A DNA stretch of 64,000 bases, taken from Chrysogorgia sp. JL179-B06. Lineage: Eukaryota > Cnidaria > Anthozoa > Scleralcyonacea > Chrysogorgiidae. Location: contig JAYKKM010000451.1 in the NCBI GenBank assembly GCA_035772405.1, forward strand, positions 310,001 to 374,000. Reading direction: 5' to 3'. Positions 40,647-51,202 of this stretch are shown here, piece by piece; positions within the stretch are counted from its first letter, which is position 1, and each line of letters begins with the position of its first letter. Both the position numbers and the translations under genes were made by a program. A model generated the notes under the pieces. It was not told the DNA's origin. It saw only the letters and a program-made list of their open reading frames with translations, and searched no databases.

Positions 40647-41241
40647 ATGGAAAATACACACGATACACCGATAAAGTTCGACTTCGATGACTATGAGCCG
40701 CCGAAGCAATACTACAGAGATAATGTAAGTAGCGATAGTAAAATGATTGCTGTGTGTAAAACCGTCGTATATTTATTATGTTATTTATTTTCTTAGAAAG
40801 AAATCCCGCCGCAGGAGGAACAGATACCTCCACCACCACCACCCATGGATGTGATCCCTGTTGTGCCGTCAATACCATTGGTATCAAATGACGAAGAAAG
40901 CGAGGAGGAAGAATGGGCGTACAGAGTCCAACCGGACTCTGAATATAATTTTGAAATCTCCCCCGAAGCCGAAGACAATTCCCCTAAAATATGGGGATAT
41001 ACGGATAGCGGTGGGAAAAACTTTATTTTTTATGAATCTACAAAAACTTTAGTTGTTGAATGCGTATGTTTTTTATTTTTGTCTTTATATATATTTTTGT
41101 AAAAATCTTTTTTGGTACTTATATTTCCATGTTTTTTAAAAATATAATTCATCCAACTTCTACATCGTGTGTGTGTTTTTACTATAGCTAACTCTTTCAT
41201 CATACGCTAACGAACAACCCTGGCGTAAAATAAGCAATTGA
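40647..41241 (+). CDS. Spliced acidic protein of copy A (three exons, 132 aa)
   Basis: Exon 1 is 40647-40724 (MENTHDTPIKFDFDDYEPP). It is followed by GTAAGT...TTTTCTTAG, a 72-base intron at 40725-40796, in phase. Exon 2 is 40797-41063, with a Pro run (IPPPPPPMDVIPVVP), an acidic stretch and IWGYTDSGGKNFIFYE. A second GTATGT...TTTTACTATAG intron (41064-41187) would give a 17-residue end; without it the frame ends in a hydrophobic tail. Two in-phase introns in a Polinton gene imply nuclear expression. Function not recognised. Confidence 0.65.
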
Positions 41242-41589
41242 TATAATAAGGGATGACCTGTACTGTCACTTTGGACCAGAGTCAATCTCATTCCAATCGC
41301 AAATTCGACTGCGGGTGAACGCGCGCCAATGCAGTTTAGTAATAAAATACTACGGCACATTGGAAGATGTCAGAGTCTTGTACCGAAGCACAACTTACAA
41401 GCGAGCAAAACACACACAACTGAAAAATATGAAAAAACATCTGCTTATATACCAAACAATTCTCTTAAAATTTTTTGGGGTTCCTCCAAATTTTTTAAAA
41501 CACTTTTACGGTATAAAACTTTTTCCAAGGTACAACTCTAATATTTATTTTGAAATATTTCATCTAAAATTATTTTGAGAACATTTTTC
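41242..41589. other. Non-coding DNA between spliced gene and TIR
   Basis: No conserved frame is seen; open frames here do not recur near the left TIR. Confidence 0.35.
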
Positions 41590-42706
41590 AACTATAACCC
41601 ATCTCTCAAACTTTTTGGAAGATTTAAAACACCAAAAAAAATTTTTGAGATCTAATAAAATATTTTGAGGATATATCATTTTTAAAAATACAGTAACTAG
41701 GGAATATCAGGCATTCGGCCATAAGATGGCGTCGAGGTAAGAGCTCCATGATGGAAATTTCTATGATTAATTCTATAAGTCAAAATGTGGGTTTATTTTT
41801 ATTTCAAAAAACATTACAACTCTTCAAATAAAAATATGGAAGTTTTTCCAAAATGTTGGATTATTTTTATTTCAACAACATTACAACTCTTCAAATAAAA
41901 ATATGGAAGTTTTTGGATGGTACGTGCACGTAAGTATAAATCACATCGGGTGAGGTATGATGGTTATGTATAATATAATTTTTTGTATTTCTTTTTTCAA
42001 AACGAGGTGTGTGTCAGTATATATATCACAGTGTGAATGATTATCTGAATAAGTGCTGTTGCGGATGCTATATGGGGTTGAAAGCAGTGATGAACCAGGA
42101 ACAGGATGTTTAGTCGTAGAATTTCGTGTTCCAAATAATTGATGATCAGTGTGGAAAGTTTGCAAAGAAACCAAACATGTCTAAAAGTGAAAAAGTTTCA
42201 TTTTAGACATGTTTGGTTTCTGTGCAAACTTTCCGCACTGATCATCAGTAGTTTGAAACACTAAATTCTACGACTAAACATCCTGTTCCTGGTTCATCAA
42301 TGCTTTCAACCCTATATAGCAAAAGACGTCAGTACTTGCTTAACACTATTCACCTTGAATGACCTTCAATCTCTCTCTGGTCGTAAAACTCATGGACCAT
42401 CAAAAAACTGTTCGTACAACAACACAATCATACTATGTGATATATATACTCTTGACCGCGACCGCCTTATTTTGAATATTTTTATACAAAAAACCTCTTG
42501 TATACGACCAGGTGCATATCCCTCCTGATTTGATGACTGGTCGTTCTTAACAGGGTGACCACACCTTAAAACTATTCAACCCCCCTGGAAATATGGGACT
42601 GGACTGTGCTCTGATTGGTCAATTCAAATCATTCTTGATTCTGATTGGCTTAGAGCTCGGTCCAGTCCCTCACACATTGATAATAATAATATATATTATT
42701 ACTACT
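41590..42706. repeat. Right terminal inverted repeat of copy A
   Basis: Inverted relative to 908-1570. Shared landmarks include GGCCATAAGATGGCGTCGAG, GGTGACCACACCTTAAAAC and CTGATTGGTCAATTCAAATC. It is longer than the left TIR because of the foldback at 42066-42321 and a partial duplication of AAAAATATGGAAGTTTTT at 41825-41915. Confidence 0.85.
42066..42321. mobile_element. Foldback element inside the right TIR
   Basis: Arms beginning GCTATATGGGGTTGAAAGCA and ending in its near complement fold on a centre at about 42193. No coding capacity. It is absent from the left TIR and from copy B's TIR, so it came after the TIRs formed. Confidence 0.75.
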
Positions 42707-42749
42707 ATACAGAAGAGAAACGATCTTCTAGAATAAAATGGGGTTCCAT
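42707..42749 (-). pseudogene. Family L fragment of copy C, right side of the insertion
   Basis: On the minus strand it encodes MEPHFILEDRFS, the residues just before those at 566-904. It proves that A is inserted in a family L gene. The fragment ends abruptly at about 42749 against the truncated penton of copy B. Confidence 0.75.
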
Positions 42750-42754
42750 TTTTT

Positions 42755-43384
42755 TAGGGTTATCTTTTTTAATTTCAAAGAAGAGAGGTACGATTTCAAG
42801 ATCTTTTTCATTTTTTAAACCTAGCATAAAAGCTAATTTTTTTGAAAATAATATATTAATCTTTAGATTAAAAGAAGCATATTGAATACCCTTTTTTCTA
42901 TCGTAGTCTTGTTAGATAATCGAAATTCATTTACCTGTAACCCATCGACTGCTTTACTCGCATTTTCATATACCCAATACTCAATTTCAACATTAACATT
43001 AATAATTACTTTCCCATTTGATCCGATGGTAAAAAAATTTTCAAATCCTTCTAAGATATTATTTAAAAATATAATTAATGAAGATAAATCATAAATTCCG
43101 TCGGGTATAATAAATTTATCCGATGTAAAAACGAACTCACTGCTGGTGTATACCGTATTATTAATTTCTTCAGGTATAAAATTCTTGTAGGTTATGATAA
43201 ATGAAAAAAAACATTCATCACCCACAATATTTTTAGTTGTTTGGGGATAACAAACTTGTAAAACTTCTAAAAAACATTCATTGTTCAAAGCATCAATAGG
43301 TTGTGCAATTTTCATTTCAAAATCATTAATCAAATTATTTTGAAGTTCCCTTGATATTGAATTACTAGCAATGTGTAAATTCAT
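42755..43384 (-). pseudogene. Penton-like minor capsid protein of copy B, truncated
   Basis: The start MNLHIASNSISREL at 43384 matches copy A. It shows the same apparent minus-one shift at GAAAAAAGGG (plus-strand about 42888-42900). The homology ends shortly after KDLEIVPL, at the junction with copy C, so the carboxy-terminal 110 residues are gone. Confidence 0.78.
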
Positions 43385-44295
43385 TTTTTTTAAAAACTTG
43401 TAATTCAGCACGATAAAAAATTCTTTTAATTTCTTCACGTTGTTCGTCTTCTAATTGATATGTAACAGGATCGGTGATAAATACTTTTTTAATAAAAAAT
43501 ATCTCATTAGTCCATCGTCGAAGACTACTTTTTCAAAAATATTATTTTTTACTCTCCCAATACGCACACAAGTTCCTTCTTGTATCAGATCTTGAGTGGG
43601 AATAGGATAATTTAAATGATCACGTACTATTTTATTTTTTACTTTACACGTATTTTTCCTTTTTTTTCTTCATGATAAATTTCAAAAGGTGTTGCACCAG
43701 CTAATGCTTTATGTGGGGAATTATTATAACGATTAACAATAAGGGGTAAATACTGAATATAGTCAAATTCTCCAGTCATTGTTAAAACACGACGAACCAT
43801 TGTTTTTAAAGTTCCAATTACACGTTCCACATGGGATGCTTTTATTTCTCTATTATACGTGTGAAATACTTCAAAATTATACTTTTTACTTAATTTCGTA
43901 CGTATATCTTGAAATTCTGTTCCTTCATCACTTTGAATTTTAAGAGGAGCTATTCCTTCTTCAATAAGAATACTTTCAAATTTATTTTTAACATTATTAG
44001 ACGTTTTCTTTTTTATTAATTTTACCCAACAAAATCTTGAAAAAATATCAATACACACCAACCAATAACGATATTGATTATTATATCGGGCTAAATCTTT
44101 ATTTTCAGCTAAATCAATTTCCCATTGTTCATTATTTTTATTAACAGCATATTTCAAATGTCTATATATTTTTTTACTACTACTATGTAATCTATAATTA
44201 GAATAATCCTCATCAGTTAATGTCTCTCCTTTTAATAATCTTGAAGCTTTTTCAATAAAGTCAGCAGAAAATTTAGTTTTTTTCTTTTTATTCAT
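43381..44295 (-). pseudogene. Integrase of copy B, intact core and frameshifted end
   Basis: The amino-terminal half is intact here (MNKKKKTKFSADFIEKASRL), unlike copy A, and the DDE residues are present (CIDIFSRF, KIQSDEGTEF, ASHVERVIGTLK). A two-base insertion after KGKIR near 43650 breaks the last 75 residues, and a second break lies near 43530. Copies A and B are damaged at different places. Confidence 0.85.
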
Positions 44296-44297
44296 TT

Positions 44298-45188
44298 CTA
44301 AAATAAAGAAATAAAATAAATATAATATTCTTCAAGTTCATCAACGAGTTCTTTATCGCGTAATATCCCCATAAAATCAACTTCTATATTTTTACATGCT
44401 AACTCTTTATTTATAGTATTACCGTACAAACATAATGTATCTTGTATATTTTTACATCTAAAACGATAATAAAAAATTTCTGAAATTACTGTTGGACTTA
44501 AACGGTGACAAACCTCATCATCATCACTTTCTACTTTTATTTTCTTAATCTTTTCGTTGTCGTCGTCATCGTCGACGTCGTCGTCAAAATTGAGTGTGGT
44601 AAGGGGTTTCTTTTTCTTCAATACTCGTTTTTTGACTGTGGTAGGTGGGGATTTATGACCCCTCGCATGATTATACTTTCTTAGGGCAATAATATATTCA
44701 TCCAAGGAATCGTTCTTTTTAATATGAAAACTACCCCAGTCATCAGACCATACGATTTCACTTGACGTTGCGTTGTTGTTGCTGGTTGTCGGTGTTGGAT
44801 CATCGTCAAATTCCATTGCATCGGATAATTCGTTATCTTGATGTTGATAACAAATTTCCAAACCACCCCACACATCTGTACGAACAACCAAACAGCATGT
44901 TCGCTTTTTCCAATTTTCAAATCTTACCACTTCAAAAAATATCTGCACCAATTTCTCTTGAATGCTAATCTTATTAAGAACATTCAACAATGAAGGAATA
45001 TGATCATTTTTCACTTCAACAGCGCTATTGTATGTGTACTTGGCACATCTTTTATTTGTAGGATATACTTTTGCGAGAATAGCATTACCGTTGATTTTTT
45101 TTTGTGCAATTATTTTTACAGACAAATCTGTATACGATTGCATTTTATAAAAATGATCATGTTGTTGTCTCGCATAAAGTTCCACCAT
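44298..45188 (-). CDS. Acidic-tail protein upstream of integrase (296 aa), intact
   Basis: This intact version of 10518-11414 starts MVELYARQQHDHFYKMQSYT. It has a globular first 115 residues, a Ser/Asn linker, VVKKRVLKKKKPLTTL next to a D-rich run, and a final 65-residue block (SEIFYYRFRCKNIQDTLCLY). Only 2 bp separate it from the integrase. The basic-acidic middle suggests a nuclear or DNA-associated protein. Family not recognised. Confidence 0.7.
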   Translation of the reverse strand: MVELYARQQHDHFYKMQSYTDLSVKIIAQKKINGNAILAKVYPTNKRCAKYTYNSAVEVKNDHIPSLLNVLNKISIQEKLVQIFFEVVRFENWKKRTCCLVVRTDVWGGLEICYQHQDNELSDAMEFDDDPTPTTSNNNATSSEIVWSDDWGSFHIKKNDSLDEYIIALRKYNHARGHKSPPTTVKKRVLKKKKPLTTLNFDDDVDDDDDNEKIKKIKVESDDDEVCHRLSPTVISEIFYYRFRCKNIQDTLCLYGNTINKELACKNIEVDFMGILRDKELVDELEEYYIYFISLF

Positions 45189-45299
45189 CTCTGAATCTGT
45201 TCCCGAGCGAAGGGAAAATGATGAATCATTGTAGGTGCTTATTTTATACCCTACTCACAATTAAAAAAATTGTATTCCATCAAAATGAAAAAAAGTTTA

Positions 45300-45857
45300 T
45301 TACACTAATAACGTGTATAATTGATTACAACATTTTATATCAAATAAACTATTTTGTTTTCTTTGCATAACTCCTAAAATTTTACATAACTTTCTATGTT
45401 GTTTTTGTGTTTTTATTTTACATTCTATTTTATTTTCTAGAAATGCAACAAGTGCTTTCCCTATTCTTCCATTTCCATCGGAAAAAGGATGAATGGTTTC
45501 AAAAATAAAATAAATCAAAACTGATCTTTTTTCTTTTATAGTTTTTTACGTAAAATTCATCTAAATGTTCCATATATTGTTGAATATCTAAAGGATCAAC
45601 CCCCTCATGAAATCCAACAAATCTTTTTTTTTACTGTAATTTCCAGCATTCGTTAAATGGACCATAGATATTTCATGAATAGTTTTACAACATTCACTTA
45701 TTTTCCATTTTTCATTTTTTTCCATATAAAATTTTCGAAGGGCAAAACAAAATCTCCCACATCTCATCCAAAATTATTTTTCATTTTCTTCGTCTTCTTC
45801 CATTCGTATAACATCAAACGCAAACACTTTAAATTTTATACAATCTTTTAGTTCCAT
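45300..45857 (-). pseudogene. Fic-domain gene of copy B, decayed
   Basis: The Fic motif HPFSDGNGRIGKAL is retained in the frame at 45300-45518, but at least two frame breaks (near 45535 and 45625) and an altered WMRC region disrupt the rest. The Lys replacing the motif's last Arg is shared with copy A. Confidence 0.8.
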
Positions 45858-45864
45858 TTTTTTT

Positions 45865-47063
45865 TTACATACACGTTTGTTCACTAATACTTTTATAAAA
45901 ATTATCCCAATTCATTCCCACATTCGATTCAGTCATTTCATACATAGGATTGTATGCAGCTAAATTATAATTCAATGTTGTTTTTATATAATTTTTTATC
46001 ATAAAAAATAATTCTATTACATCTTCCTCAAGCATTATTACATTCGCAAATATTTTCTCTTTACACTTAAATTCTCCTATAATTCCCCCATAATCTCGCT
46101 TAACATCCACAGAATGTAATACTTGGGTGTGATTTTCATTTAAATCATAATTACTTTTGTTTAAAATACTTAATTTCTAAGGATCAAACTCAAAAAAATA
46201 ACTTTTACTCTTACATTTTTTATACCGACATTTATCAAAGGATAATTTATCCTTTTTTATATAATGTATAAAATCCCCAAAAAACATATCTAATATTTTT
46301 TTCAGAAAGACCTTTTTTTGTCTATTGAATAAGCTTCCTATAGGGTTATGTTCACTACAATAAAATATAAAACATGAAGTGAACATGATCAGATTTTTAA
46401 TTGAACTACAATAAGCATAAGAATTGAAAATACTAGGTGCTACCATTAACAAATAAATATTTAAAAAAGAGCAAAATCACCTTTCTGGCTATGTATGTGC
46501 TTAAATTTGCTTACTAAACTTTCTTTTCCAAAACCCAGGGTATAAGATAAGTATTTTCTTTCAAAGGTTAGATTTTGTACAAAATATGTATAATGATACT
46601 TATCATTGGTTTTTAAACATTGAAATAAATCTGAGTGGTGGCTTTCAAGGGGTAATATAATAATTAATTCCTTAAAACAATCAGGGAATGAAAAAAAACT
46701 ACAGCATAACGTGTCTGATTCAACTAGTATAGTACGTTGTTCAAGCCAAGATCTCTTCAAGGAATATTTTCTTTGACTTGCTTGTAAATTGGGTATCATA
46801 CAAGAGAAACGATCTTCTAGAATAAAATGGGGTTCCATTCCACGGGTTCCTTTGATTTTTTTCATATAAACTATATAGCTTTCTTCACGTGGGTGAATGT
46901 TTTCACGATCCATCATGGGACATGGGACATATTTTCCATGATAATAATCAAATAATCCACATAAACAAAATAAATATCCAATTTCTCCTTGGTTAAAATA
47001 TTGAAAATAAAGAACAACTCTTAAAATTGTTTCAATCATAATGCTGTGATTTGAAAATGTCAT
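45865..47063 (-). pseudogene. Family L gene of copy B, nearly complete
   Basis: Three frames in order: 47063-46461 (MTFSNHSIMIETILR...), 46452 to about 46175 (CFIFYCSEHNPIGS), and 46110-45865 (GIIGEFKCKEKIFANV...). Breaks are a T6 run between the first two and a TAG near 46178. The full protein would be about 395 residues with no signal peptide. The same gene hosts the insertion of copy A in copy C. Function unknown. Confidence 0.65.
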
Positions 47064-47164
47064 ATTTTTACTCTTTATATAGCTTTCAAATTCATTAAGC
47101 TAAATAAAATAAAAAAACATTTTGTTTTCTGGTTCATTCTTCAGTTAAATCTCATGCAAGCAAT

Positions 47165-47402
47165 ATGTCAAAACCCAAACAGTATAATCTTCACTATCTT
47201 AAAGAAAATTGTCGAAATCAAAAATTTATTGTACGTAAATGTGAACAAATCCTAAATGCATGCTTTCCTATGAATCAATTATATATAAATTTGGAAAGTT
47301 ATGGAGTGTGCAGAAAATAAAAAGCTTAATTATAAACAATATATAACAACATATGTGGCAGGATCTTGTGGTATACATAATTTTATAGATCAAAAAGTGT
47401 AA
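47165..47402 (+). pseudogene. Family S small protein of copy B, frameshifted
   Basis: It starts MSKPKQYNLHYLKENCRNQK and matches 8336-8590, with a two-base insertion near 47298. Its end is also altered (QKV then stop). Confidence 0.65.
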
Positions 47403-47462
47403 ATAAATTTTTTTTTTTAAATAAAAAAAACGCTTTCTCGATATTTTATTTAACTGTTTATT

Positions 47463-48123
47463 TCAAATATTTAATTCATTAAAATTATTACATAATTCCC
47501 CACAAGAATTAAAATATACATGTAGTTGCAACATAGATTTATCAAAATGTATTTTATTTATTAATGTTACAATATAATTTCCATTACTGGTACCATAAAT
47601 CACATTAAGTACAGATAATATATTTTCATCTTTAATAAGAACTAAATAAAGCTCTTGACCATCAAAATTTTCACGTAAAAGATAATTTACTAATCTAAAT
47701 CTTGAATACTTACATTTACCATACAAAAACGCTTTTGAATAACATGGAATATTATTTATCTCAAACAATCAAGGGTCGAAATTAACGTGGGTAATCTCGG
47801 TTCTCTATCAATAAATACTACATGTTTTCCCACTAACTGATCATAAAATGACATAACCCAGCTAAAACTGGTTACTAAAAATCTATAATATCTTTTTCCA
47901 CCATATCGTTTCCGAAATATAGATTGTTCATTTTTATCTTCCACATAAATGTTAAAATATTTATAATCATAATCAGCACATCTAAACTGATAGGGATGTT
48001 TCTCCATTCCAAAAAATAAAACGTTGAATCTCGTGTTTTTTCTATCTCAAACAATTCAGCATGTGATAAATATTGAATGTCGGGATAAAGAATTTCATCA
48101 AAATCACGCTCTCGTACAGCCGT
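47463..48123 (-). pseudogene. Two-repeat family S protein of copy B, start lost
   Basis: Matches 7635-8297, but the ATG is ACG (about 48121-48123) and frame breaks occur near 48007 and 47765. The two repeats are still readable (YQFRCADYDYKYFNIYVE and FDGQELYLVLIK). Confidence 0.65.
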
Positions 48124-48162
48124 TTAAATCTTTTTAAAAAAAAAACTTCGACGTCTTTTCTT

Positions 48163-48375
48163 CTATTCGTGATCTATTTCCACTGAAACATTCACTGTAT
48201 ATTTCCACCGTATATTTAACTTGTTTAACACCCTACGTTTAAAAGTGTTTAGCCTAGAAAGTTTTATTTCATCTGGATGAATCGCACATGGATGTTTGTT
48301 AATACATCTTCCACAAGGATGTTTGTTATAATATAATCTTTCAAATCGTTCATCTGCTTTTCCAATACGTTCCAT
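48163..48375 (-). CDS. Family G small Cys-rich protein of copy B (70 aa)
   Basis: Nearly identical to 7382-7594 (RFERLYYNKHPCGRCINKHP). The frame and both ends are intact. Confidence 0.65.
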   Translation of the reverse strand: MERIGKADERFERLYYNKHPCGRCINKHPCAIHPDEIKLSRLNTFKRRVLNKLNIRWKYTVNVSVEIDHE

Positions 48376-48461
48376 TTTAACAAATATAAAATACAATTAT
48401 TTTTTTACTCTTATTTATACTGTTTCTTATTTTTTTTTATGGATTTTCTTCTTTAAATCTT

Positions 48462-48647
48462 TTAACAACGTATCTTCTTTAACAACCATCTCTTTAATCT
48501 ACAACAACGTTTTTGTTTTGGATCTTTCCACGGTGTATAATTCGCACACACTTCCCCACACATATTTCCGTTAAGACATTGTCCACAGGGATATTTTGAA
48601 TAGAATAATCTATTATATCGTGCATCTACTGTTTCCACGGTTTCCAT
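48462..48647 (-). CDS. Family G small Cys-rich protein of copy B (61 aa)
   Basis: Nearly identical to 7195-7380 (RYNRLFYSKYPCGQCLNG), ending KKIRC. The spacer to the next family G gene is 86 bp here against 1 bp in copy A, so A lost or B gained sequence. Confidence 0.65.
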   Translation of the reverse strand: METVETVDARYNRLFYSKYPCGQCLNGNMCGEVCANYTPWKDPKQKRCCRLKRWLLKKIRC

Positions 48648-48826
48648 GATATTTTGTTTTAGAAAATTTTTTTTGCATTTTTATTTATATCCTAATAAAA
48701 TTTCTTTTGATTTTTTTTATATATTTTCGAATATCTGTTTTTTTAATTTTGATTTTTTCCTTTTATATTTTTTTTATAAAAAATTATATATAAACGCGTT
48801 ACCCGAAATGTTAAACATTATTGCGA

Positions 48827-49227
48827 ATGATGTCAGATTCACATTTGCCATATCGTGATTGTGATGAACATAACGGTAAAAATAATAAAAGAATAACTGC
48901 TGATGAAAAGATGAAAGTAACTATTATCCAAGTCGTTTTCTAGCAAAAGAATTACACCACTTTACCTATGTTGTAAAGAAATGTCAACATATGGTATTTT
49001 GCGAATGTATTGGTGATATACCCTCAACACCTCCTCCTCAAGCATATTACTTAGCTCTGGAAGTTAAAAAGAAACATGAACATGAAAATGATGAATGGAA
49101 TTGTTCATGTCTGGGTGAAAACATAACAACAATTGTTGACTATGATGCTTCTGATCTTTTACAAAAATAAATTAAACTAATAATCGATTCTAATAATTTC
49201 ATGAAAGCTGTAGCATATACTCAATAA
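48827..49227 (+). pseudogene. Family S gene of copy B, frameshifted
   Basis: Homologue of 6601-7014. It starts MMSDSHLPYRDCDEHN, loses frame near 48910, then reads LHHFTYVVKKC and the CSCLGENITTIVDYDASDLL end, with one late TAA (QK-stop-IKLI). Unlike A it has TGC, not TGA, after the Phe of the conserved core. Confidence 0.65.
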
Positions 49228-49320
49228 AAAACTTTTTAAAAAAAACAAATTTTTCCTTTTTTATTTATTATATATATAAGATTAAACATTTGATTTAATC
49301 ATATTGATATCTAGTACAAG

Positions 49321-49647
49321 ATGAATCAAGAACAAGATCTCGTGACCTGTGTCAATTATATGGGTGTAGCATATTATGACTATACTCCTCGTTATTATTC
49401 ATGTCATTTTCTTCAAAAACATTTTCCTAACTATACGTATTTGGTAGAGGATTGTAAACCTGCTATACTATGTAAAGAATGTAATCTCCCATTTTGTTCT
49501 CCACCTCAAGTCTACGAACTAACTCTGAAAGTTATTAAACAGGGATTACTTGAAGAGAAGGGAATAACCCTAAAAACAATTATTGATACTAAAAGTGATC
49601 ATCTCTTGTATAAAAAAATTAAACTAATAAATAATGTTACTCAATAA
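49321..49647 (+). CDS. Family S small protein found only in copy B (108 aa)
   Basis: Intact. It starts MNQEQDLVTCVNYMGVAYYD and has FLQKHFPNYTYLVEDCKP, a Y-E-L-T-L-K-V strand and DHLLYKKIKLI, the best match to the family consensus. A homologue is missing from copy A's repeat units. Confidence 0.68.
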   Translation: MNQEQDLVTCVNYMGVAYYDYTPRYYSCHFLQKHFPNYTYLVEDCKPAILCKECNLPFCSPPQVYELTLKVIKQGLLEEKGITLKTIIDTKSDHLLYKKIKLINNVTQ

Positions 49648-49775
49648 TTCCACAACAAATTAATTTTTAAAAATATTTTATTTTTCTTGTAATAAAAATG
49701 TTTACAAAAAGTAAAAACTCGATATTTTTTTTGTATTTCTACCTTTCTATCAAAAGTTTTTTTATTTTAAAAACA

Positions 49776-50141
49776 TTACAAAGATAAATACATTTGTTTC
49801 CCTCTACCTCTACTGTTAACGAAACGGTAGGGTTTAATGTTTAATGAAGGTGTTGAGTTTGCTAATTCTACACTATTATTTTTAATATTTATATCTTTTC
49901 CCTTCAATGATGATAAGAGGTTCTGTAAAATATCCCCCGGAGTCCCAAACGCCTCTACTAACATCAGTTTGAAATATCGAGGTCCCTGACGATCTTTCAG
50001 ATATAAATAATATCCATATCTTAAACACGTGGGAATCACAGGTTCGTAGTTTACTAATTGTATGGGTTCAGCATGATAATAAAATGTAAGATAATCATGA
50101 GATTCACATTCTCCAAAATCAATCATTGATCGCAGCCACAT
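49776..50141 (-). CDS. Family S protein of copy B (121 aa)
   Basis: Homologue of the three MWLRSM genes in A, with YYLYLKDRQGPRYFKLML (Cys replaced by Arg) and a basic end. The promoter spacer 50142-50259 keeps opposed TATA boxes. Confidence 0.68.
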   Translation of the reverse strand: MWLRSMIDFGECESHDYLTFYYHAEPIQLVNYEPVIPTCLRYGYYLYLKDRQGPRYFKLMLVEAFGTPGDILQNLLSSLKGKDINIKNNSVELANSTPSLNIKPYRFVNSRGRGKQMYLSL

Positions 50142-50259
50142 GTTGAAAATAATCGAAAAAATATATTTGATACCCTGCTTTTATAGTCCCCAAAATCTAT
50201 AAAAGTGGGTTGCAAAACAATAACATTTTCACAAAAAGTCCAAAAAAAAAGTTGTCAAG

Positions 50260-50460
50260 ATGGTATATTGCAGTTTCTGTTACTGTGAAGTGAATTCCTT
50301 CTATCATTTTATCATGCATTACAGATGTAAAGAATGCTTTGTAAACCATCATTATTGTTTTTTTTGTAAACAGAATTACGGACGACTTATCTATAGTAAA
50401 ATAGTTGATCTATGTGAATGTGAAAAAAACTTATTTGGATTAATAAAAAAATATTTTTAA
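50260..50460 (+). CDS. Family Z zinc protein of copy B (66 aa), altered end
   Basis: The ATG at 50260 starts MVYCSFCYCEVNSFYHF, about 60 bp downstream of the plus-strand TATA, a normal distance. It loses the CDDRLQRW end to a small deletion (LCECEKNLFGL). This version shows where family Z genes of copy A probably began. Confidence 0.6.
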   Translation: MVYCSFCYCEVNSFYHFIMHYRCKECFVNHHYCFFCKQNYGRLIYSKIVDLCECEKNLFGLIKKYF

Positions 50461-50468
50461 TACATCGT

Positions 50469-50618
50469 CTACCATTTCCAAAATTCATAAAACTTATGAT
50501 TATAATTCGGATGATCTTTTTCCCATCCTCCTTTTTGAATTTTTTTAGAATGTCGTCGTTTTCGTATTCTTTTTTTATTTTTCGTTTTCGCTTTTTTTAT
50601 ACAACTCCTACACTTCAT
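50469..50618 (-). CDS. Basic core peptide of copy B (49 aa)
   Basis: Intact homologue of 3521-3673, starting MKCRSCIKKAKTK and keeping KKIQKGGWEKDHPNYN. Conservation of both frame and motif across copies supports function. Confidence 0.65.
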   Translation of the reverse strand: MKCRSCIKKAKTKNKKRIRKRRHSKKIQKGGWEKDHPNYNHKFYEFWKW

Positions 50619-50782
50619 TTTTTTATTAACTGAAGTACGACAAGCAATGCTTTATAAAAAAAAAAGAAAAAACGTCTATTTATACTGTTATATCTGTTTT
50701 GATTTTTTTTAAATATCTTTTTCTGAGACAAATACATATAAAATGTTTAAAACTAAAAACTTTATCATTACTGGAAAAAACA

Positions 50783-51138
50783 ATGTCCGTATTACATTAT
50801 TATAGTATATGTGATAATAGTATAACCTTTTTGACAGATCAAAAAATACTTTTCAGCGCTATTTTTCATGTGAATATCTTCTTAAAGAATATCCTGAATA
50901 TATATATTTTGTGGAGGACTCCAAACCTGTTACAATAGTTGAAACAAAACAATGTTCTGTAATAAAAAAAAATGGTGTGGAACAACACCCGTATGAAGTA
51001 ACCCTGAAAGTTATCAATCATGGAGAATCTGGAAAAACAATAAAAATATTATCGGAGGAAGATGTTCCTCATCTTTTGCATAAAAATGTTAAGTTTATAA
51101 AAACTGACAAAGACATAATAATTCCTTCTCTTGTATAA
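50783..51138 (+). pseudogene. Family S small protein of copy B, frameshifted
   Basis: Homologue of 2994-3350. It starts MSVLHYYSICDNSITF, then one T is missing from a T run near 50830. The remaining frame (EDSKPVTIVETKQCS to IIIPSLV) is nearly identical to copy A. Confidence 0.65.
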
Positions 51139-51202
51139 AATATATTTTTTATAATAAAACATTTCATGTGAATCATTATTTTTTTTACATGATTTTCTTT
51201 CT

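Larger units (their letters stand above)
908..42706. mobile_element. Polinton/Maverick copy A, full length, about 41.8 kb
   Basis: The element starts AGTAGTAATAAT at 908 and ends ATTATTACTACT at 42706, the AGT...ACT termini usual for Polintons. ATACA directly flanks both ends (903-907 and 42707-42711), and an uninterrupted related site lies near 46797-46801. Polintons usually make 6 bp duplications; here five bases match and the sixth differs. Inside are integrase, capsid, protease, ATPase and PolB genes. Without the 8 kb block in PolB and the LINE fragment at 35.4-36.3 kb the element is about 33 kb, longer than typical 15-20 kb Polintons because of its accessory arms. Confidence 0.88.
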
